DNA from: Bradyrhizobium sp. BRP22
Lineage (GTDB): Bacteria > Pseudomonadota > Alphaproteobacteria > Rhizobiales > Xanthobacteraceae
Assembly: GCF_020194175.1 (NCBI RefSeq)
Contig: NZ_JADYVX010000016.1
Span: 93,864 to 157,863 of the forward strand
Length of the DNA stretch: 64,000 nucleotides
Direction: 5' to 3'
Positions 44,112 through 52,759 of this stretch are shown piece after piece (the stretch's first letter is position 1; each line of letters starts with the position of its first letter). The notes under the pieces were generated by a model that saw only the letters and a list, made by a program, of their open reading frames with translations, was not told the origin of the DNA and made no database searches. The translations under genes and the position numbers were made by a program.

Positions 44112-44160
44112 GAGCATGATCCGGAAAAGTGGGTACCGGTTTTCCGAAAAGATCATGCTC
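44112..44160. repeat. 49-bp palindromic repeat GAGCATGATC...GATCATGCTC, copy 2
   Basis: Identical to 22436-22484 except one base in the centre. It ends 29 nt before the ATG of the antiporter, so it lies within the probable 5' leader, and the hairpin could affect its translation. Confidence 0.92.
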
Positions 44161-44189
44161 CAGCAAAGAGCTTTCCTTCCGCACGGCGT

Positions 44190-45983
44190 ATGGCTTCTCT
44201 CGATCAGGTCAGCATAGCCATCCTGCTTGGCGCAGTTCTCGTGATGGCCGGCATCCTGTCGAGCCTTTTGGCGCTGCGCTTTGGCGCCCCCCTGCTGCTG
44301 GTCTTCCTCGTGATCGGCATGCTCGCGGGCGATTCCGGCCCCGGCCACCTGCAGTTCGACGACGTCCGCACCACCTATCTGGTGGGCTCGGTGGCGCTGG
44401 CGCTGATCCTGTTCGATGGCGGACTGCGCACCCGCTTCCAGAGCATCCGTGCCGTGCTGGCGCCCTCGATGGTGCTGGCGACCGTCGGCGTGCTGCTGAC
44501 CGCGCTGGTCACGGCGCCGGTCGCCAAATACATGCTCGACCTCAATTGGGCCGAGGCGCTGCTGGTCGGGGCCGTGGTGGCCTCGACCGACGCCGCGGCG
44601 GTGTTTCTGTTGGTCCATACCCAGGGCCTGCGCCTGCGCCCACGCGTCGGCGCGACGCTCGAGGCCGAAAGCGGCACCAACGATCCCTTTGCGATCTTCC
44701 TCACGTTGATGCTGGTGGAGTTCATCTCGATCGGAGAGAGCTCGACGGCGCACATCATCCTGGAGTTTGCCCAGGAGGCCGTGCTCGGGACGATCATAGG
44801 TGTGATCGGCGGGCGGCTGGTCGTGATCGCGCTGAACCGCGTCGCCCTGCCGCAGGGCCTGCACGCGCCATTCGTGACTACGGCGGCCCTTGTGATCTTC
44901 GGCGCCGCGCAGATCGTGCATGGCTCCGGCTTCCTCGCCGTCTATCTCGCCGGCATCATCATCGGCAACCGGCCGACGCGCGCGCACAACTCGGTGGTCA
45001 CGTTCCTGGACGCCGCCACGTGGTTGGCGCAGATCGTGATGTTCGTCCTGCTCGGGCTCCTGGTGTCGCCGCATCGGCTGCTCAGCAGTTTTGGCGGCGC
45101 GGTGGTGGTGGCGCTGGCGCTGATGCTGCTGGCGCGGCCGCTGGCGGTATTCGTCTGTCTGGCGCCGTTCCGCTTCAACTGGCGGGAAAAGGTGTTCATC
45201 GCCTGGACCGGCTTGCGCGGCGCGGTCGCAATCTTTCTCGCCTCGATCCCCATGCTGGTGGGACTGTCGAAAGCCTATCTCTATTTCGATGTCGCTTTTG
45301 TTGTCGTCATCATCTCGCTCCTGCTGCAGGGCTGGACCCTGGCATTCGCGGCGCGGCGGCTGCATGTAGCGCTGCCGCGCCTCGACCGCGGCCCGCGGCG
45401 CGTCGAACTGGACCTGCCGGGCCAGCTCGAGCAGCAGCTTGTCGGCTATCCCGTCGGCGCAAAAAGCCTGTTCTTCCGTCGCGGACTACTGCCGTCCTGG
45501 TCGAGGCCGACGCTGGTGATCCGCGACGAGAACATCCTCTCGCCCGCCGAGGCCGACCCGATCGCGCCCGGCGACTATCTCTATCTGCTGGCGCCGCCGG
45601 AGCGGGCCGAAGCGCTCGACCGTTTCTTCGTCGACATGCCGCCGAGCACCGCGCCCGACCCGCATCTGCTCGGCGACTTCGTGGTCTCCGGCGAGCATAC
45701 GCTTGGCGAGCTTGCCGAGATCTATGGCGTGACCGTCGATGAGGACCAGAAGAAGCTGACGCTGTCGGACTATTTCGATATCCATCTGGATCGCGCGCCG
45801 AAGGAAGGTGCGGAGCTGGCGCTGGATACCATCGTCCTCGTCGCACGCAGCCTCGGCGGCGGCAGGGTCAATGTCGTCGGCCTGCGCCTGCCGGAGGAAG
45901 AGGAGGCGGCCGTACCGCTGACTCGGCTGCAGCGGTTCAAGCGCAAGCTCGCCGAAATCTGGGCATCGGTCGCGGGCGTTTGA
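44190..45983 (+). CDS. Potassium/proton antiporter, CPA1 family (NhaP2/CvrA-like)
   Basis: A 597-aa protein. About 12 membrane segments (residues 5-390) form the Na+/H+ exchanger domain; the ion-binding region contains GAVVASTDAAAVF near residue 128 and ESGTNDPFAIFLT near 160. The cytosolic tail has an RCK_C/TrkA_C-like unit (LQLVGYPV..IAPGDYLYLLAPPE near 470) and a CorC/HlyC-like unit (GDFVVSGEHTLGEL... near 500-580), the domain order of NhaP2-type K+(Na+)/H+ antiporters. It exports cytoplasmic K+ for pH and volume control. Confidence 0.9.
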   Translation: MASLDQVSIAILLGAVLVMAGILSSLLALRFGAPLLLVFLVIGMLAGDSGPGHLQFDDVRTTYLVGSVALALILFDGGLRTRFQSIRAVLAPSMVLATVGVLLTALVTAPVAKYMLDLNWAEALLVGAVVASTDAAAVFLLVHTQGLRLRPRVGATLEAESGTNDPFAIFLTLMLVEFISIGESSTAHIILEFAQEAVLGTIIGVIGGRLVVIALNRVALPQGLHAPFVTTAALVIFGAAQIVHGSGFLAVYLAGIIIGNRPTRAHNSVVTFLDAATWLAQIVMFVLLGLLVSPHRLLSSFGGAVVVALALMLLARPLAVFVCLAPFRFNWREKVFIAWTGLRGAVAIFLASIPMLVGLSKAYLYFDVAFVVVIISLLLQGWTLAFAARRLHVALPRLDRGPRRVELDLPGQLEQQLVGYPVGAKSLFFRRGLLPSWSRPTLVIRDENILSPAEADPIAPGDYLYLLAPPERAEALDRFFVDMPPSTAPDPHLLGDFVVSGEHTLGELAEIYGVTVDEDQKKLTLSDYFDIHLDRAPKEGAELALDTIVLVARSLGGGRVNVVGLRLPEEEEAAVPLTRLQRFKRKLAEIWASVAGV

Positions 45984-45992
45984 GAACGAGCG

Positions 45993-46086
45993 CGTAGCCT
46001 CTGGGTGGAGCGAAGCGCGACCCGTGACATCTCCATCAACGTTTGCGAGCGGTCCCGGGTTACGCTGGCGCTCCACCCGGGCTACG
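45993..46086. repeat. CGTAGCC...CCGGGCTACG palindromic repeat
   Basis: CGTAGCCTCTGGGTGGAGCG and CGCTCCACCCGGGCTACG form the outer arms, and ACCCG/CGGGT pairs lie inside. It is in the convergent gap after the antiporter gene and before the stop of the minus-strand membrane protein, suggesting a shared transcript end. Confidence 0.8.
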
Positions 46087-46113
46087 AAGCTCCCTCGCCC
46101 CGCAATGATCAGC

Positions 46114-46902
46114 TCATCGTCTGACGAAGCTCGCATCGTTTGCGAACTTCCTGATCAATTCGCTGAGGTCGTCTTCGGGCGCTGCGATCCTGTCGTTGTC
46201 CCCTTCCGAATTTGGCTCGGGGCGAATCTCGGAGGCGATGCGGATGCGTGCGGCTGTTCCGTTGCGGACATCGGCTGCTGCGGACGGCACCGCGGCCACC
46301 TTTGGCGCGTGGATTTTCGCAGGACTGCGATCCGGCTCGGTCCGCGCGAGCGGTGATGGCGGCTGCTGATTTGTATCGATCGATGGCCGGCGCACTTCGG
46401 GCGGCGCCGGCGCGGATTCCTTGCGTGCCGCTTTCGCGATGATCTCGTTGACGATCACAGCGAGGCGGCTCTTGTCGGGCTTGGCAAGATAGTTGCTGGC
46501 GAATTCGTCGACATGGTGCTGGCCGTAGTCGGCGAGCACCGCGACCAGTCGCGCCAGATCGGGATCGCTCTCGACCAGGCGGTGCCAGGTTTCCTTGTCG
46601 TAAGCGGAAGCATCGGCGCGCTGCGTCGCTTCCGCTGCCGGCAGTGGTGGAGGTTCCGGAGTGGCCGGAGCCGCTTCCGCGTGGACTGGAGGCGCCTCGG
46701 CAAGTGCGGCGGCCGGTTCTGGACTCGCATCGGGGCCTGCGACGGCGATGGCTGCCGCCTCCTCCGCCTTTCGGCGCTTCCGCTCGTCGACCTGCAGCGA
46801 CACCAGGCCGATGCCCATCAATAGAAAGCCGAGAGCGGCCCAGGCCACCGAGAGGCACAGGACGAATCCTGCGAGCAGCAAAACCCAACCAGCAATACGC
46901 AT
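46114..46902 (-). CDS. Inner-membrane protein with Pro/Ala-rich cytosolic tail, unknown function
   Basis: A 262-aa protein with an N-terminal membrane hairpin (GWVLLLAGFVLCLSVAWAAL and GFLLMGIGLVSLQV, about residues 4-38), a charged KRRKAEEAA region and a long Ala/Pro-rich linker. A conserved-looking folded segment (TWHRLVESDPDLARLVAVLA, then FASNYLAKPDKSRLAVIVNE) lies at about residues 105-155. The ATG at 46902 follows AAAGG; an in-frame ATG at 46953 lies before it. No known domain is recognised. Confidence 0.68.
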   Translation of the reverse strand: MRIAGWVLLLAGFVLCLSVAWAALGFLLMGIGLVSLQVDERKRRKAEEAAAIAVAGPDASPEPAAALAEAPPVHAEAAPATPEPPPLPAAEATQRADASAYDKETWHRLVESDPDLARLVAVLADYGQHHVDEFASNYLAKPDKSRLAVIVNEIIAKAARKESAPAPPEVRRPSIDTNQQPPSPLARTEPDRSPAKIHAPKVAAVPSAAADVRNGTAARIRIASEIRPEPNSEGDNDRIAAPEDDLSELIRKFANDASFVRR

Positions 46903-47186
46903 GGCACGCCTTTCTTCCGGCAACAATTTGGCGCGCTCGGGCCGATTTGGCAAATCGGGAAACTGTCACGTGGCGGCAACGGCTGCGTGATCGAAGCAAT
47001 CCGACATCTTCGGACCTTGCTCGATCCTGCACAGCCACGCGGCGAAACCGTCGTTTTGTCGCCAAATCGCGGCCAACGAGCGGTCGCAACTCCTGCGGAA
47101 CCGCGCACTTCGCTGAGAAATGGGGAACGAATATGCCGTGAGGGCTTTTGCAAGGGGTGACGAAAGATGACACCAGGAGTGAGCCC

Positions 47187-47441
47187 ATGCGAAAACTCAT
47201 CCTCGCGACGGTTGCGGTTATGACCCTCGGGATCGCGACACAGGCCAGGGCTTATGACTCAGGCGATCTGATATCAATGCAGAGAGCACTGGCGATCGCG
47301 ACTGACCTCGGCATTGTAACGGTATCTGACGCTGAATTTGCCGGTTACGAATGGCAAATCGAGGGGCGGGATATCGAAGGGCGGTATATGGAAGTTGATG
47401 TCGATGCCCGCACCGGTGCAGTGCTCAATGTCGACCGATAA
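47187..47441 (+). CDS. Small secreted PepSY-like protein
   Basis: An 84-aa protein with a signal peptide (MRKLILATVAVMTLGIATQ, cleavage near ARA-YD). The mature part has the PepSY-type pattern: a helix (SMQRALAIATDLGIVTVSDAE), then two strands (YEWQIEGRDIEGRYMEVDV, DARTGAVLNVDR). PepSY units inhibit or chaperone peptidases, or regulate other envelope proteins. The ATG at 47187 follows AGGAG. Lower GC than neighbours is noticeable. Confidence 0.75.
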   Translation: MRKLILATVAVMTLGIATQARAYDSGDLISMQRALAIATDLGIVTVSDAEFAGYEWQIEGRDIEGRYMEVDVDARTGAVLNVDR

Positions 47442-47443
47442 GA

Positions 47444-48115
47444 TCACGTCGAGCTCCCCGTGAGCACTTTCACGCCGCCGAACGCGGTCACCTCTCCGCG
47501 ACGCAGCATCACGATCTGCGTCGCGAGCTGGCGCAGTTCGGCGGCGTCGTGGCTGACATAGACCATGGGAATGCCTTCATCGCGCAACCGGATCAGATAG
47601 GGAAGGATCTCCACCTTCCGCCCTTCGTCCAGCGAACCCAGCGGCTCGTCGAGCAGCAACAGGCGCGGCTTCGACAGCAGCGCGCGCCCCAGCGCGACAC
47701 GCTGGCGCTCGCCACCGGAGAGCTTTCCGGGACGACGGTCCAGGAGATCGCCGATGTCGAGCAGATCGGTCACGCGGCCGCGCTGCGCCGGATCATCCGC
47801 TAAGCGGTTCATGCGCCGCCCGTAATCGAGGTTCTGCCGGACATTGAGATGCGGAAACAGCCGCGCGTCCTGGAACACATAGCCGATGCGCCGCCGGTGG
47901 GACGGCACATGCACGCGCGCCGCGGTGTCGTCGAGCGTCTCGCCGTCGAGCGAGATGATGCCGCGGTCGGGCTTCAGCAGTCCGGCGATGATGTTGATCA
48001 GCGAGGTCTTGCCGGCGCCCGAGGCGCCGAACAGCCCGGTGACGCGGCCTTCGCTGGTGAAGGCGGCCGAAAGGGTGAATTCGCCAAGGTGCTTGGTGAC
48101 GTCGACGCGCAACAT
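47444..48115 (-). CDS. modC: Molybdate ABC transporter ATPase ModC, lacking TOBE domain
   Basis: A 223-aa ATPase. Walker A GASGAGKTS is near residue 29, signature LSGGERQRVALGRALL near 127, Walker B LLLLDEPLGSLDE near 147 and the switch His in VYVSHDAAELR. Typical ModC proteins have about 350 aa with a C-terminal molybdate-binding TOBE/Mop region; this one stops after the nucleotide-binding domain. A stand-alone Mop gene lies upstream at 50330-50536. The start lies 2 nt after the modB stop. Confidence 0.9.
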   Translation of the reverse strand: MLRVDVTKHLGEFTLSAAFTSEGRVTGLFGASGAGKTSLINIIAGLLKPDRGIISLDGETLDDTAARVHVPSHRRRIGYVFQDARLFPHLNVRQNLDYGRRMNRLADDPAQRGRVTDLLDIGDLLDRRPGKLSGGERQRVALGRALLSKPRLLLLDEPLGSLDEGRKVEILPYLIRLRDEGIPMVYVSHDAAELRQLATQIVMLRRGEVTAFGGVKVLTGSST

Positions 48116-48117
48116 GG

Positions 48118-48813
48118 TCAGTTTCCGTGCAGCCGCCTTGTCGCGCGCCGCGCGCACCACTCCGATGCAACAAGCGCCCCCATCGCGATCACGGTGGAGA
48201 TGATGACGAGTCGCATCGCCGCAAGGTCGCCGTCGGGCGTCTGGATCAGCGAATAGATCGCCGACGAGATGGTCTGGGTCTGGCCGGGAATGTTGGAGAC
48301 GAAGGTGATGGTCGCGCCGAACTCGCCGATCGCCTTGGCAAAGCCGAGCACCATGCCGGCGAGCACACCCGGCAACGCCAGGGGCAAGGTCACGGTCAGG
48401 AACACCTGCCAGGGCGCCGCCCCCAGCGTTCCCGCCGCCTGCTCCAGCCGCCGGTCGATGGCCTCGATCGAAAGCCGGATCGGCCGCACCAACAGCGGAA
48501 ACGACATCACGCCGCAGGCGAGCGCCGCACCGGTCCAGCGGAATGCGAACACGATGCCGAGATGATCGGCAAGCCAGGCGCCGAGAAAGCCGCGGCGGCC
48601 GAGCGCGAGCAGCAAGAGATAGCCGGTGACGACGGGTGGCAGCACCAGCGGCAGATGCACGAGCGCATCGAGCATCGACTTGCCCCAGAAATCACGACGC
48701 GCAAGCAGCCACGCCAGCGCGATCCCCAGGGGGGTCGCGACCAGCGTTGCGACAACGGCAACCCGCAGCGACAGCAGGATCGCCGTCCACTCGGTCGGCG
48801 AGATCTCGAACAC
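48118..48813 (-). CDS. modB: Molybdate ABC transporter permease ModB
   Basis: A 231-aa inner-membrane permease with about five or six membrane segments. The EAA-type coupling loop is LEQAAGTLGAAPWQVFLTVT near residue 145, and the C-terminal segment IGEFGATITFVSNIPGQTQT near 175 is characteristic of ModB. It is located 5 nt after modA and 2 nt before modC on the minus strand, so the three form one operon. Confidence 0.95.
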   Translation of the reverse strand: MFEISPTEWTAILLSLRVAVVATLVATPLGIALAWLLARRDFWGKSMLDALVHLPLVLPPVVTGYLLLLALGRRGFLGAWLADHLGIVFAFRWTGAALACGVMSFPLLVRPIRLSIEAIDRRLEQAAGTLGAAPWQVFLTVTLPLALPGVLAGMVLGFAKAIGEFGATITFVSNIPGQTQTISSAIYSLIQTPDGDLAAMRLVIISTVIAMGALVASEWCARRATRRLHGN

Positions 48814-48818
48814 GCGTA

Positions 48819-49604
48819 TCAGGTTGTTGGCGTGATCAGGTACTTGAAACCGTATTTCTCCAGAATCGTCTTCGCCGTCGACGATTTCAGGAAGTTGAGG
48901 TAGCCAGCGGTCTCGGGCTTGGCCGTCGTCGTCGCCGCGACCGGATAGATGATCGCGGGATGGGTGTCGGCGGGGAAGGTGCCGACGACCTTGACGCCAG
49001 GCTCGACCTTGGCGTCGGTCGCATAGACGATGCCGAGCACGGCCTCGCCGCGGGCGACCAGCGTCAGCGCCGCGCGCACGCTTTCGGCCATCGCGAATTT
49101 CGGCTCGGCCGCCTGCCAGGCGCCAAGCTTCTCCAGCGCCGCCTTGGCGTATTTGCCAACTGGGACGGCCTTGACGTCGCCGGTCGCGATCCTGCCGTCA
49201 CCGGCAAGCTTGGTGAGATCGAAGCCTGCGCTGATATTGACGCTATCGATTTTGGAGTCCTTCGGCGCGATCAGCACGATGCTGTTGCCGAGCAGATTGA
49301 TTCGCGTCGCCTCGTTGATGTTCTTCTGCTTGATCGCGTAGTCCATCCAGTCGGTGTCGGCGGAGACGAACACGTCGGCCGGCGCGCCTTGCTCGATCTG
49401 TTTTGCCAATGCCGAGCTGGCGGCATAGCTCGCATTGACCTTGACGCCGGTCTTTGCGGTGTAGGCAGCGTCGATGTCGTCGAGCGCATTCTTCATCGAG
49501 GCGGCTGCGAAAACGGTCAGCGTCTTCTCCTGCGCGGTCGCAGGCGAGGCGGCTGAGCCCAGCAAAATCACGAAAGCGGCGGCAATTCCGGCAAAGCGGT
49601 GCAT
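48819..49604 (-). CDS. modA: Periplasmic molybdate-binding protein ModA
   Basis: A 261-aa exported binding protein: signal peptide (FAGIAAAFVILLGSAASPATA, cleavage near residue 24), then the mature ModA pattern LTVFAAASMKNALDDIDAAY with the ligand-contacting Ser/Ala region, and ADVFVSADTDWMDYAI near residue 78. It captures MoO4 2- (or WO4 2-) and delivers it to ModB. The ATG at 49604 follows GGAG; the open frame upstream lacks a signal. No ModE-type palindrome was found in the 213-bp upstream gap. Confidence 0.93.
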   Translation of the reverse strand: MHRFAGIAAAFVILLGSAASPATAQEKTLTVFAAASMKNALDDIDAAYTAKTGVKVNASYAASSALAKQIEQGAPADVFVSADTDWMDYAIKQKNINEATRINLLGNSIVLIAPKDSKIDSVNISAGFDLTKLAGDGRIATGDVKAVPVGKYAKAALEKLGAWQAAEPKFAMAESVRAALTLVARGEAVLGIVYATDAKVEPGVKVVGTFPADTHPAIIYPVAATTTAKPETAGYLNFLKSSTAKTILEKYGFKYLITPTT

Positions 49605-49817
49605 GATAGGCGCTCCATCAAGCCCGCATGCGCGCCAATGACGCGCGCACTTCGGGCGTTGGTTGAATCGATGAGATTTTGCGACAGACGGAAGCGCCGT
49701 TCCGGTGATCCCAACGGACTGACGGTCGGTCGGGACATCGCGATGATCAGACAATAGACAGGCCGGCAGCCCGGGTAAAGCCGACCCTTTGCCTATTCGC
49801 CCGGGTCTATTCGCCGC

Positions 49818-50327
49818 TCATTCCGTCGACAGGATCGCGACCGAGATCGAATTCTCCTTGGCCCCGCTGATCTGCAGCACGAATGGGCGGGCGGAAAGCT
49901 CGAATTTCATTGTCTTGCGGATGCCCTCGCAGTCGGTGGCGCCACTGAACCCCTTCGGCTTGAGGAAATGGCCATCCTGCACCACGTCCACCCAGGCGTC
50001 GGACGACAGGCTGATCGTGTAGAGGCCGGCCTTGGGCGCATTCTTGAAGCTGATGAAGCCGGCAAAGGTGCCGTCCTTCGGTGCCCGCTCCGGCACCGTC
50101 GGCAGTTTCGCCTCCGCCGGGGGCACCAGCGTCAGCGTAATGCCGCTGGCGGGCAATGCGGCAAGTTCGTTGCCCGAACTCAGCTTGGCGCGATCGGGCG
50201 CGGTCAGCGCGCCGCGTTCGCGATCGATCGGCCATTTGAACTTGTCGCAGCCGCTCGGCTCCTCGGCTGCAAGTGCGGGTGCGCTGCCGAGCAGCAGCAA
50301 CGCAACCAGAACAGATGACCGACGCAT
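49818..50327 (-). CDS. Secreted protein next to Mop, unknown function
   Basis: A 169-aa exported protein: signal peptide (VLVALLLLGSAPALA, cleavage near residue 21), then a mature domain with two Cys (SGCDKFKW near 26 and ATDCEGIRK near 130) that could pair. The core is beta-rich (GITLTLVPPAEAKL, GLYTISLSSDAWVDVV). Its ATG lies 2 nt after the stop of the Mop gene, so they are coupled. Function unknown; being between Mop and modA suggests a role in metal or oxyanion handling. Confidence 0.72.
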   Translation of the reverse strand: MRRSSVLVALLLLGSAPALAAEEPSGCDKFKWPIDRERGALTAPDRAKLSSGNELAALPASGITLTLVPPAEAKLPTVPERAPKDGTFAGFISFKNAPKAGLYTISLSSDAWVDVVQDGHFLKPKGFSGATDCEGIRKTMKFELSARPFVLQISGAKENSISVAILSTE

Positions 50328-50329
50328 GA

Positions 50330-50536
50330 CTAGTCCACCGCGATCATGACATCGGAGGCTTTCACCACGACGATGACCTTGCCGCCGACCTTGATGCCGA
50401 GATCATCGACCGCTTCATTCGTGATCGAGGACGTCACCACCGTGCCGCCGATGTCGACGCGAACATGGGACGTGGTCGCGCCCTTCTTCACCTCGACGAC
50501 GGTGCCCTTGATCTGGTTACGTGCACTGAGACGCAT
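50330..50536 (-). CDS. Stand-alone Mop (TOBE) molybdate-binding protein
   Basis: A 68-aa protein beginning MRLSARNQIKGTVVEVKKGA, the typical TOBE/Mop start, and ending VGGKVIVVVKASDVMIAVD. One domain, so it should oligomerise into a ring that binds molybdate or tungstate in the cytoplasm, as Mop proteins do. GGAG precedes the ATG at 50536. It may complement the ModC that lacks a TOBE domain, storing or sensing molybdate. Confidence 0.9.
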   Translation of the reverse strand: MRLSARNQIKGTVVEVKKGATTSHVRVDIGGTVVTSSITNEAVDDLGIKVGGKVIVVVKASDVMIAVD

Positions 50537-50704
50537 GATCGCTCCTCGCAATGGTTGAATGCGCGCGGTCATTGCCGCGCCTATGTGGCTTTTGATTGAA
50601 TGAGCGGGGCCATCGTCCCGCGGTGGGCGCCTTGCGCGCGCGGCGCAGGCCGGCTGGACAATAGCCCATCAAGCCGCCGTGGGAATAGCGCCCTGGCGAA
50701 GATG

Positions 50705-51652
50705 TTACTGCCTCGCGTCAGGCGCATTCAGCACCGCTTTGCAGGCAGCCGGCATCTCTGCCAGAGTCATCGGCGGCTTCGGCTTTGGCGGTATCGGCGG
50801 CGGTTTGGGATGCAGCACCGCGTCGGAGAACCAGAAGGCGAGGTCGGAGAACTTGCAGCCTTCGCCCTCGGACTGTGACGGCTGTCCCTCGCATTCGGTG
50901 GCGCCGGGCGGGCAGTACATGCGGATGTGGAAGTGGTAGTCGTGCCCCCACCACGGCCTGATCTTGGAGAGCCAGCTACGGTCGCCCTTTGCCTCGCGGC
51001 ACAGCGCCTTCTTGATCGCCGCATTGACGAAGATCCGCTGCACGCCCGGCTCCTGCGCGGCGTCGCGCAGCATCAGCACCTGGCCAGGGGTGAAGACCCT
51101 GGGATCGATGTCGAGCCTGTCCTCGCGTACCATCATCACCGCCGACATATCCTCGCGCTCCTCGCGCGAGAGCCTGCGATCCGGCATCGGCGTCAGCCAG
51201 ATGTCGGCATCAAGCCCGATCTGGTGGCTGGCATGGCCGCTCAAGGCCGGCCCGCCGCGCGGCTGCGCGATGTCGCCGACCAGAATTCCCGGCCAGCCGG
51301 CATCCTTGTGCACCCTCGCCGACAGGCGCTTCAACAGCGCGATCATCGCGGGATGGCCCCAGTTGCGGTTGCGCGACAGCCGCATCACCTGCCAGGTGTC
51401 GCCATTGATCGGCATCTGCGCCGCGCCCGCGAGACAGCCCTTGGTATAGGAGCCGATCACCCGCGTCGGCATCGCCGCCGGCAGCACCTTGCGTGCGAAC
51501 AATTCCTTGGCGCCGAGCTTGGGGTCGTTGGGATTGGCGAGCGGCGGCAGCGGCTTCGGATTGACCGAACCCTTGTCCTGCGCCGACGCCACGTCGGCAC
51601 CAAGCGATAGAGCTGCAAGAAACAGCAGGGTCAGTATCGGGCGGGACGTCAT
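50705..51652 (-). CDS. mepA: Penicillin-insensitive murein endopeptidase MepA
   Basis: A 315-aa exported zinc peptidase that cuts D-Ala-mDAP crosslinks in peptidoglycan. Signal peptide RPILTLLFLAALSLGADVAS; the LAS-type metal motifs are GHASHQIGLDADIW near residue 140 (His, Asp) and WWGHDYHFHIRMYCP near 235 (His). C-terminal Cys residues and a Pro-rich PPPIPPKPKPPM tail follow. The ATG at 51652 starts the signal peptide; an upstream in-frame ATG at 51736 is unlikely. Confidence 0.93.
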   Translation of the reverse strand: MTSRPILTLLFLAALSLGADVASAQDKGSVNPKPLPPLANPNDPKLGAKELFARKVLPAAMPTRVIGSYTKGCLAGAAQMPINGDTWQVMRLSRNRNWGHPAMIALLKRLSARVHKDAGWPGILVGDIAQPRGGPALSGHASHQIGLDADIWLTPMPDRRLSREEREDMSAVMMVREDRLDIDPRVFTPGQVLMLRDAAQEPGVQRIFVNAAIKKALCREAKGDRSWLSKIRPWWGHDYHFHIRMYCPPGATECEGQPSQSEGEGCKFSDLAFWFSDAVLHPKPPPIPPKPKPPMTLAEMPAACKAVLNAPDARQ

Positions 51653-51766
51653 GGGATTCACTCGAACGTCGTTACCGTAACATGGATTCGGCGTTCCGCG
51701 AGCAGCAGGGATGATCGCAATCGCTTGATCTCCCACAGCAGAGAATTCGCCGCAGTCGTCACCGGT

Positions 51767-52759
51767 TCACTGCATCTCGATGTTGGCCGACTTGATCACC
51801 GCGCCCCAGCGGTCGACTTCGCTGCGCATATATTTGGCGGTCCGCTCCACCGACCCGCCATAGATCTCCGCGGAGAGCTTTCGCAGATTGGCGCGGATGT
51901 CCGGTCGCGCCAGCACTTCGTTGACGTCCGCATTGATCTTCTCGACGATCGCCTTCGGCGTCCCGGGCGGCGCCACGATCGCGTACCAGGTGACCGCTTC
52001 GAATCCGGGCAGCGTTTCGGCGATCGTCGGCACGTTGGGCATGGCCGATAATCGCTTGGGCGAAGCCACCGCCAGCAGCTTGAGCTTGCCGGCCGTGACC
52101 AGCGGCATCGTGACGCCGAGATTGTCGAACATCAGGTCGACGTCGCCGGCAAGCAGGCCCTGCAGCGCCGGCACCGTGCTGCGATAGGGGATCTGGCGCA
52201 GTTTCACCTTGGCCATCGTCTCGAACAGTTCGGAGGTCAGGTGCGAGGTGGTCCCGCCACCAAGCGTGGCGGCCGTGACCACGTCGGGGTTGGCGCGCAA
52301 ATAGTCGATCAGCTCCGGCACGCTGGATGCGTTGATGCCGTTCGGGCGGACGAAGATCGCGTTCGGCACCTGCGCCATCACGATGATCGGTTCGAACTTC
52401 GCCGGATCAAAGCCGAGCTTGCGATAAAGGTTCTGGTTGATGACGAGCGGCGGCGGCGGCGCGGAGAGCAGGGTGTAACCGTCGGGGGCGGCGTTGTAGA
52501 CCTCCTCGGCTCCGACGTTTCCGGCTGAACCGGTCTTGTTCTCGATCACGACCGGCTGGCCCCATTTGCGCGACAGCCAATCTGCTACCAGCCGCGGGAT
52601 CGCATCCGCGGTGCCGCCGGCAGGAAATGGCACGATGATGCGGACGGTGCGGTCTGGATAATCTCCGGCAACGCCGGGCCCAAATGTCGAGAGCAGGACC
52701 AGCGTCGCCGCTAGCAGTGAACTGATGGTGAGAGATCGATTGTGCGTGCATTGGCGCAT
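51767..52759 (-). CDS. Tripartite tricarboxylate transporter substrate-binding protein (Bug/TctC family)
   Basis: A 330-aa exported binding protein: signal peptide (LTISSLLAATLVLLSTFGPG), then the family pattern YPDRTVRIIVPFPAGGTADA near residue 35 and NKTGSAGNVGAEEVYNA near 76. These proteins bind carboxylates or related small organic ligands for TctAB permeases, and many act as orphans or signalling receptors. No TctAB genes are in the window. The ATG at 52759 has GAGGGG upstream. Confidence 0.92.
   Translation of the reverse strand: MRQCTHNRSLTISSLLAATLVLLSTFGPGVAGDYPDRTVRIIVPFPAGGTADAIPRLVADWLSRKWGQPVVIENKTGSAGNVGAEEVYNAAPDGYTLLSAPPPPLVINQNLYRKLGFDPAKFEPIIVMAQVPNAIFVRPNGINASSVPELIDYLRANPDVVTAATLGGGTTSHLTSELFETMAKVKLRQIPYRSTVPALQGLLAGDVDLMFDNLGVTMPLVTAGKLKLLAVASPKRLSAMPNVPTIAETLPGFEAVTWYAIVAPPGTPKAIVEKINADVNEVLARPDIRANLRKLSAEIYGGSVERTAKYMRSEVDRWGAVIKSANIEMQ

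Noticed and set aside
49605..49817. ModE box or molybdenum-cofactor riboswitch upstream of modA
   Set aside because: No ModE-type palindrome (TATAT-rich arms) or riboswitch-like conserved structure could be recognised by eye.
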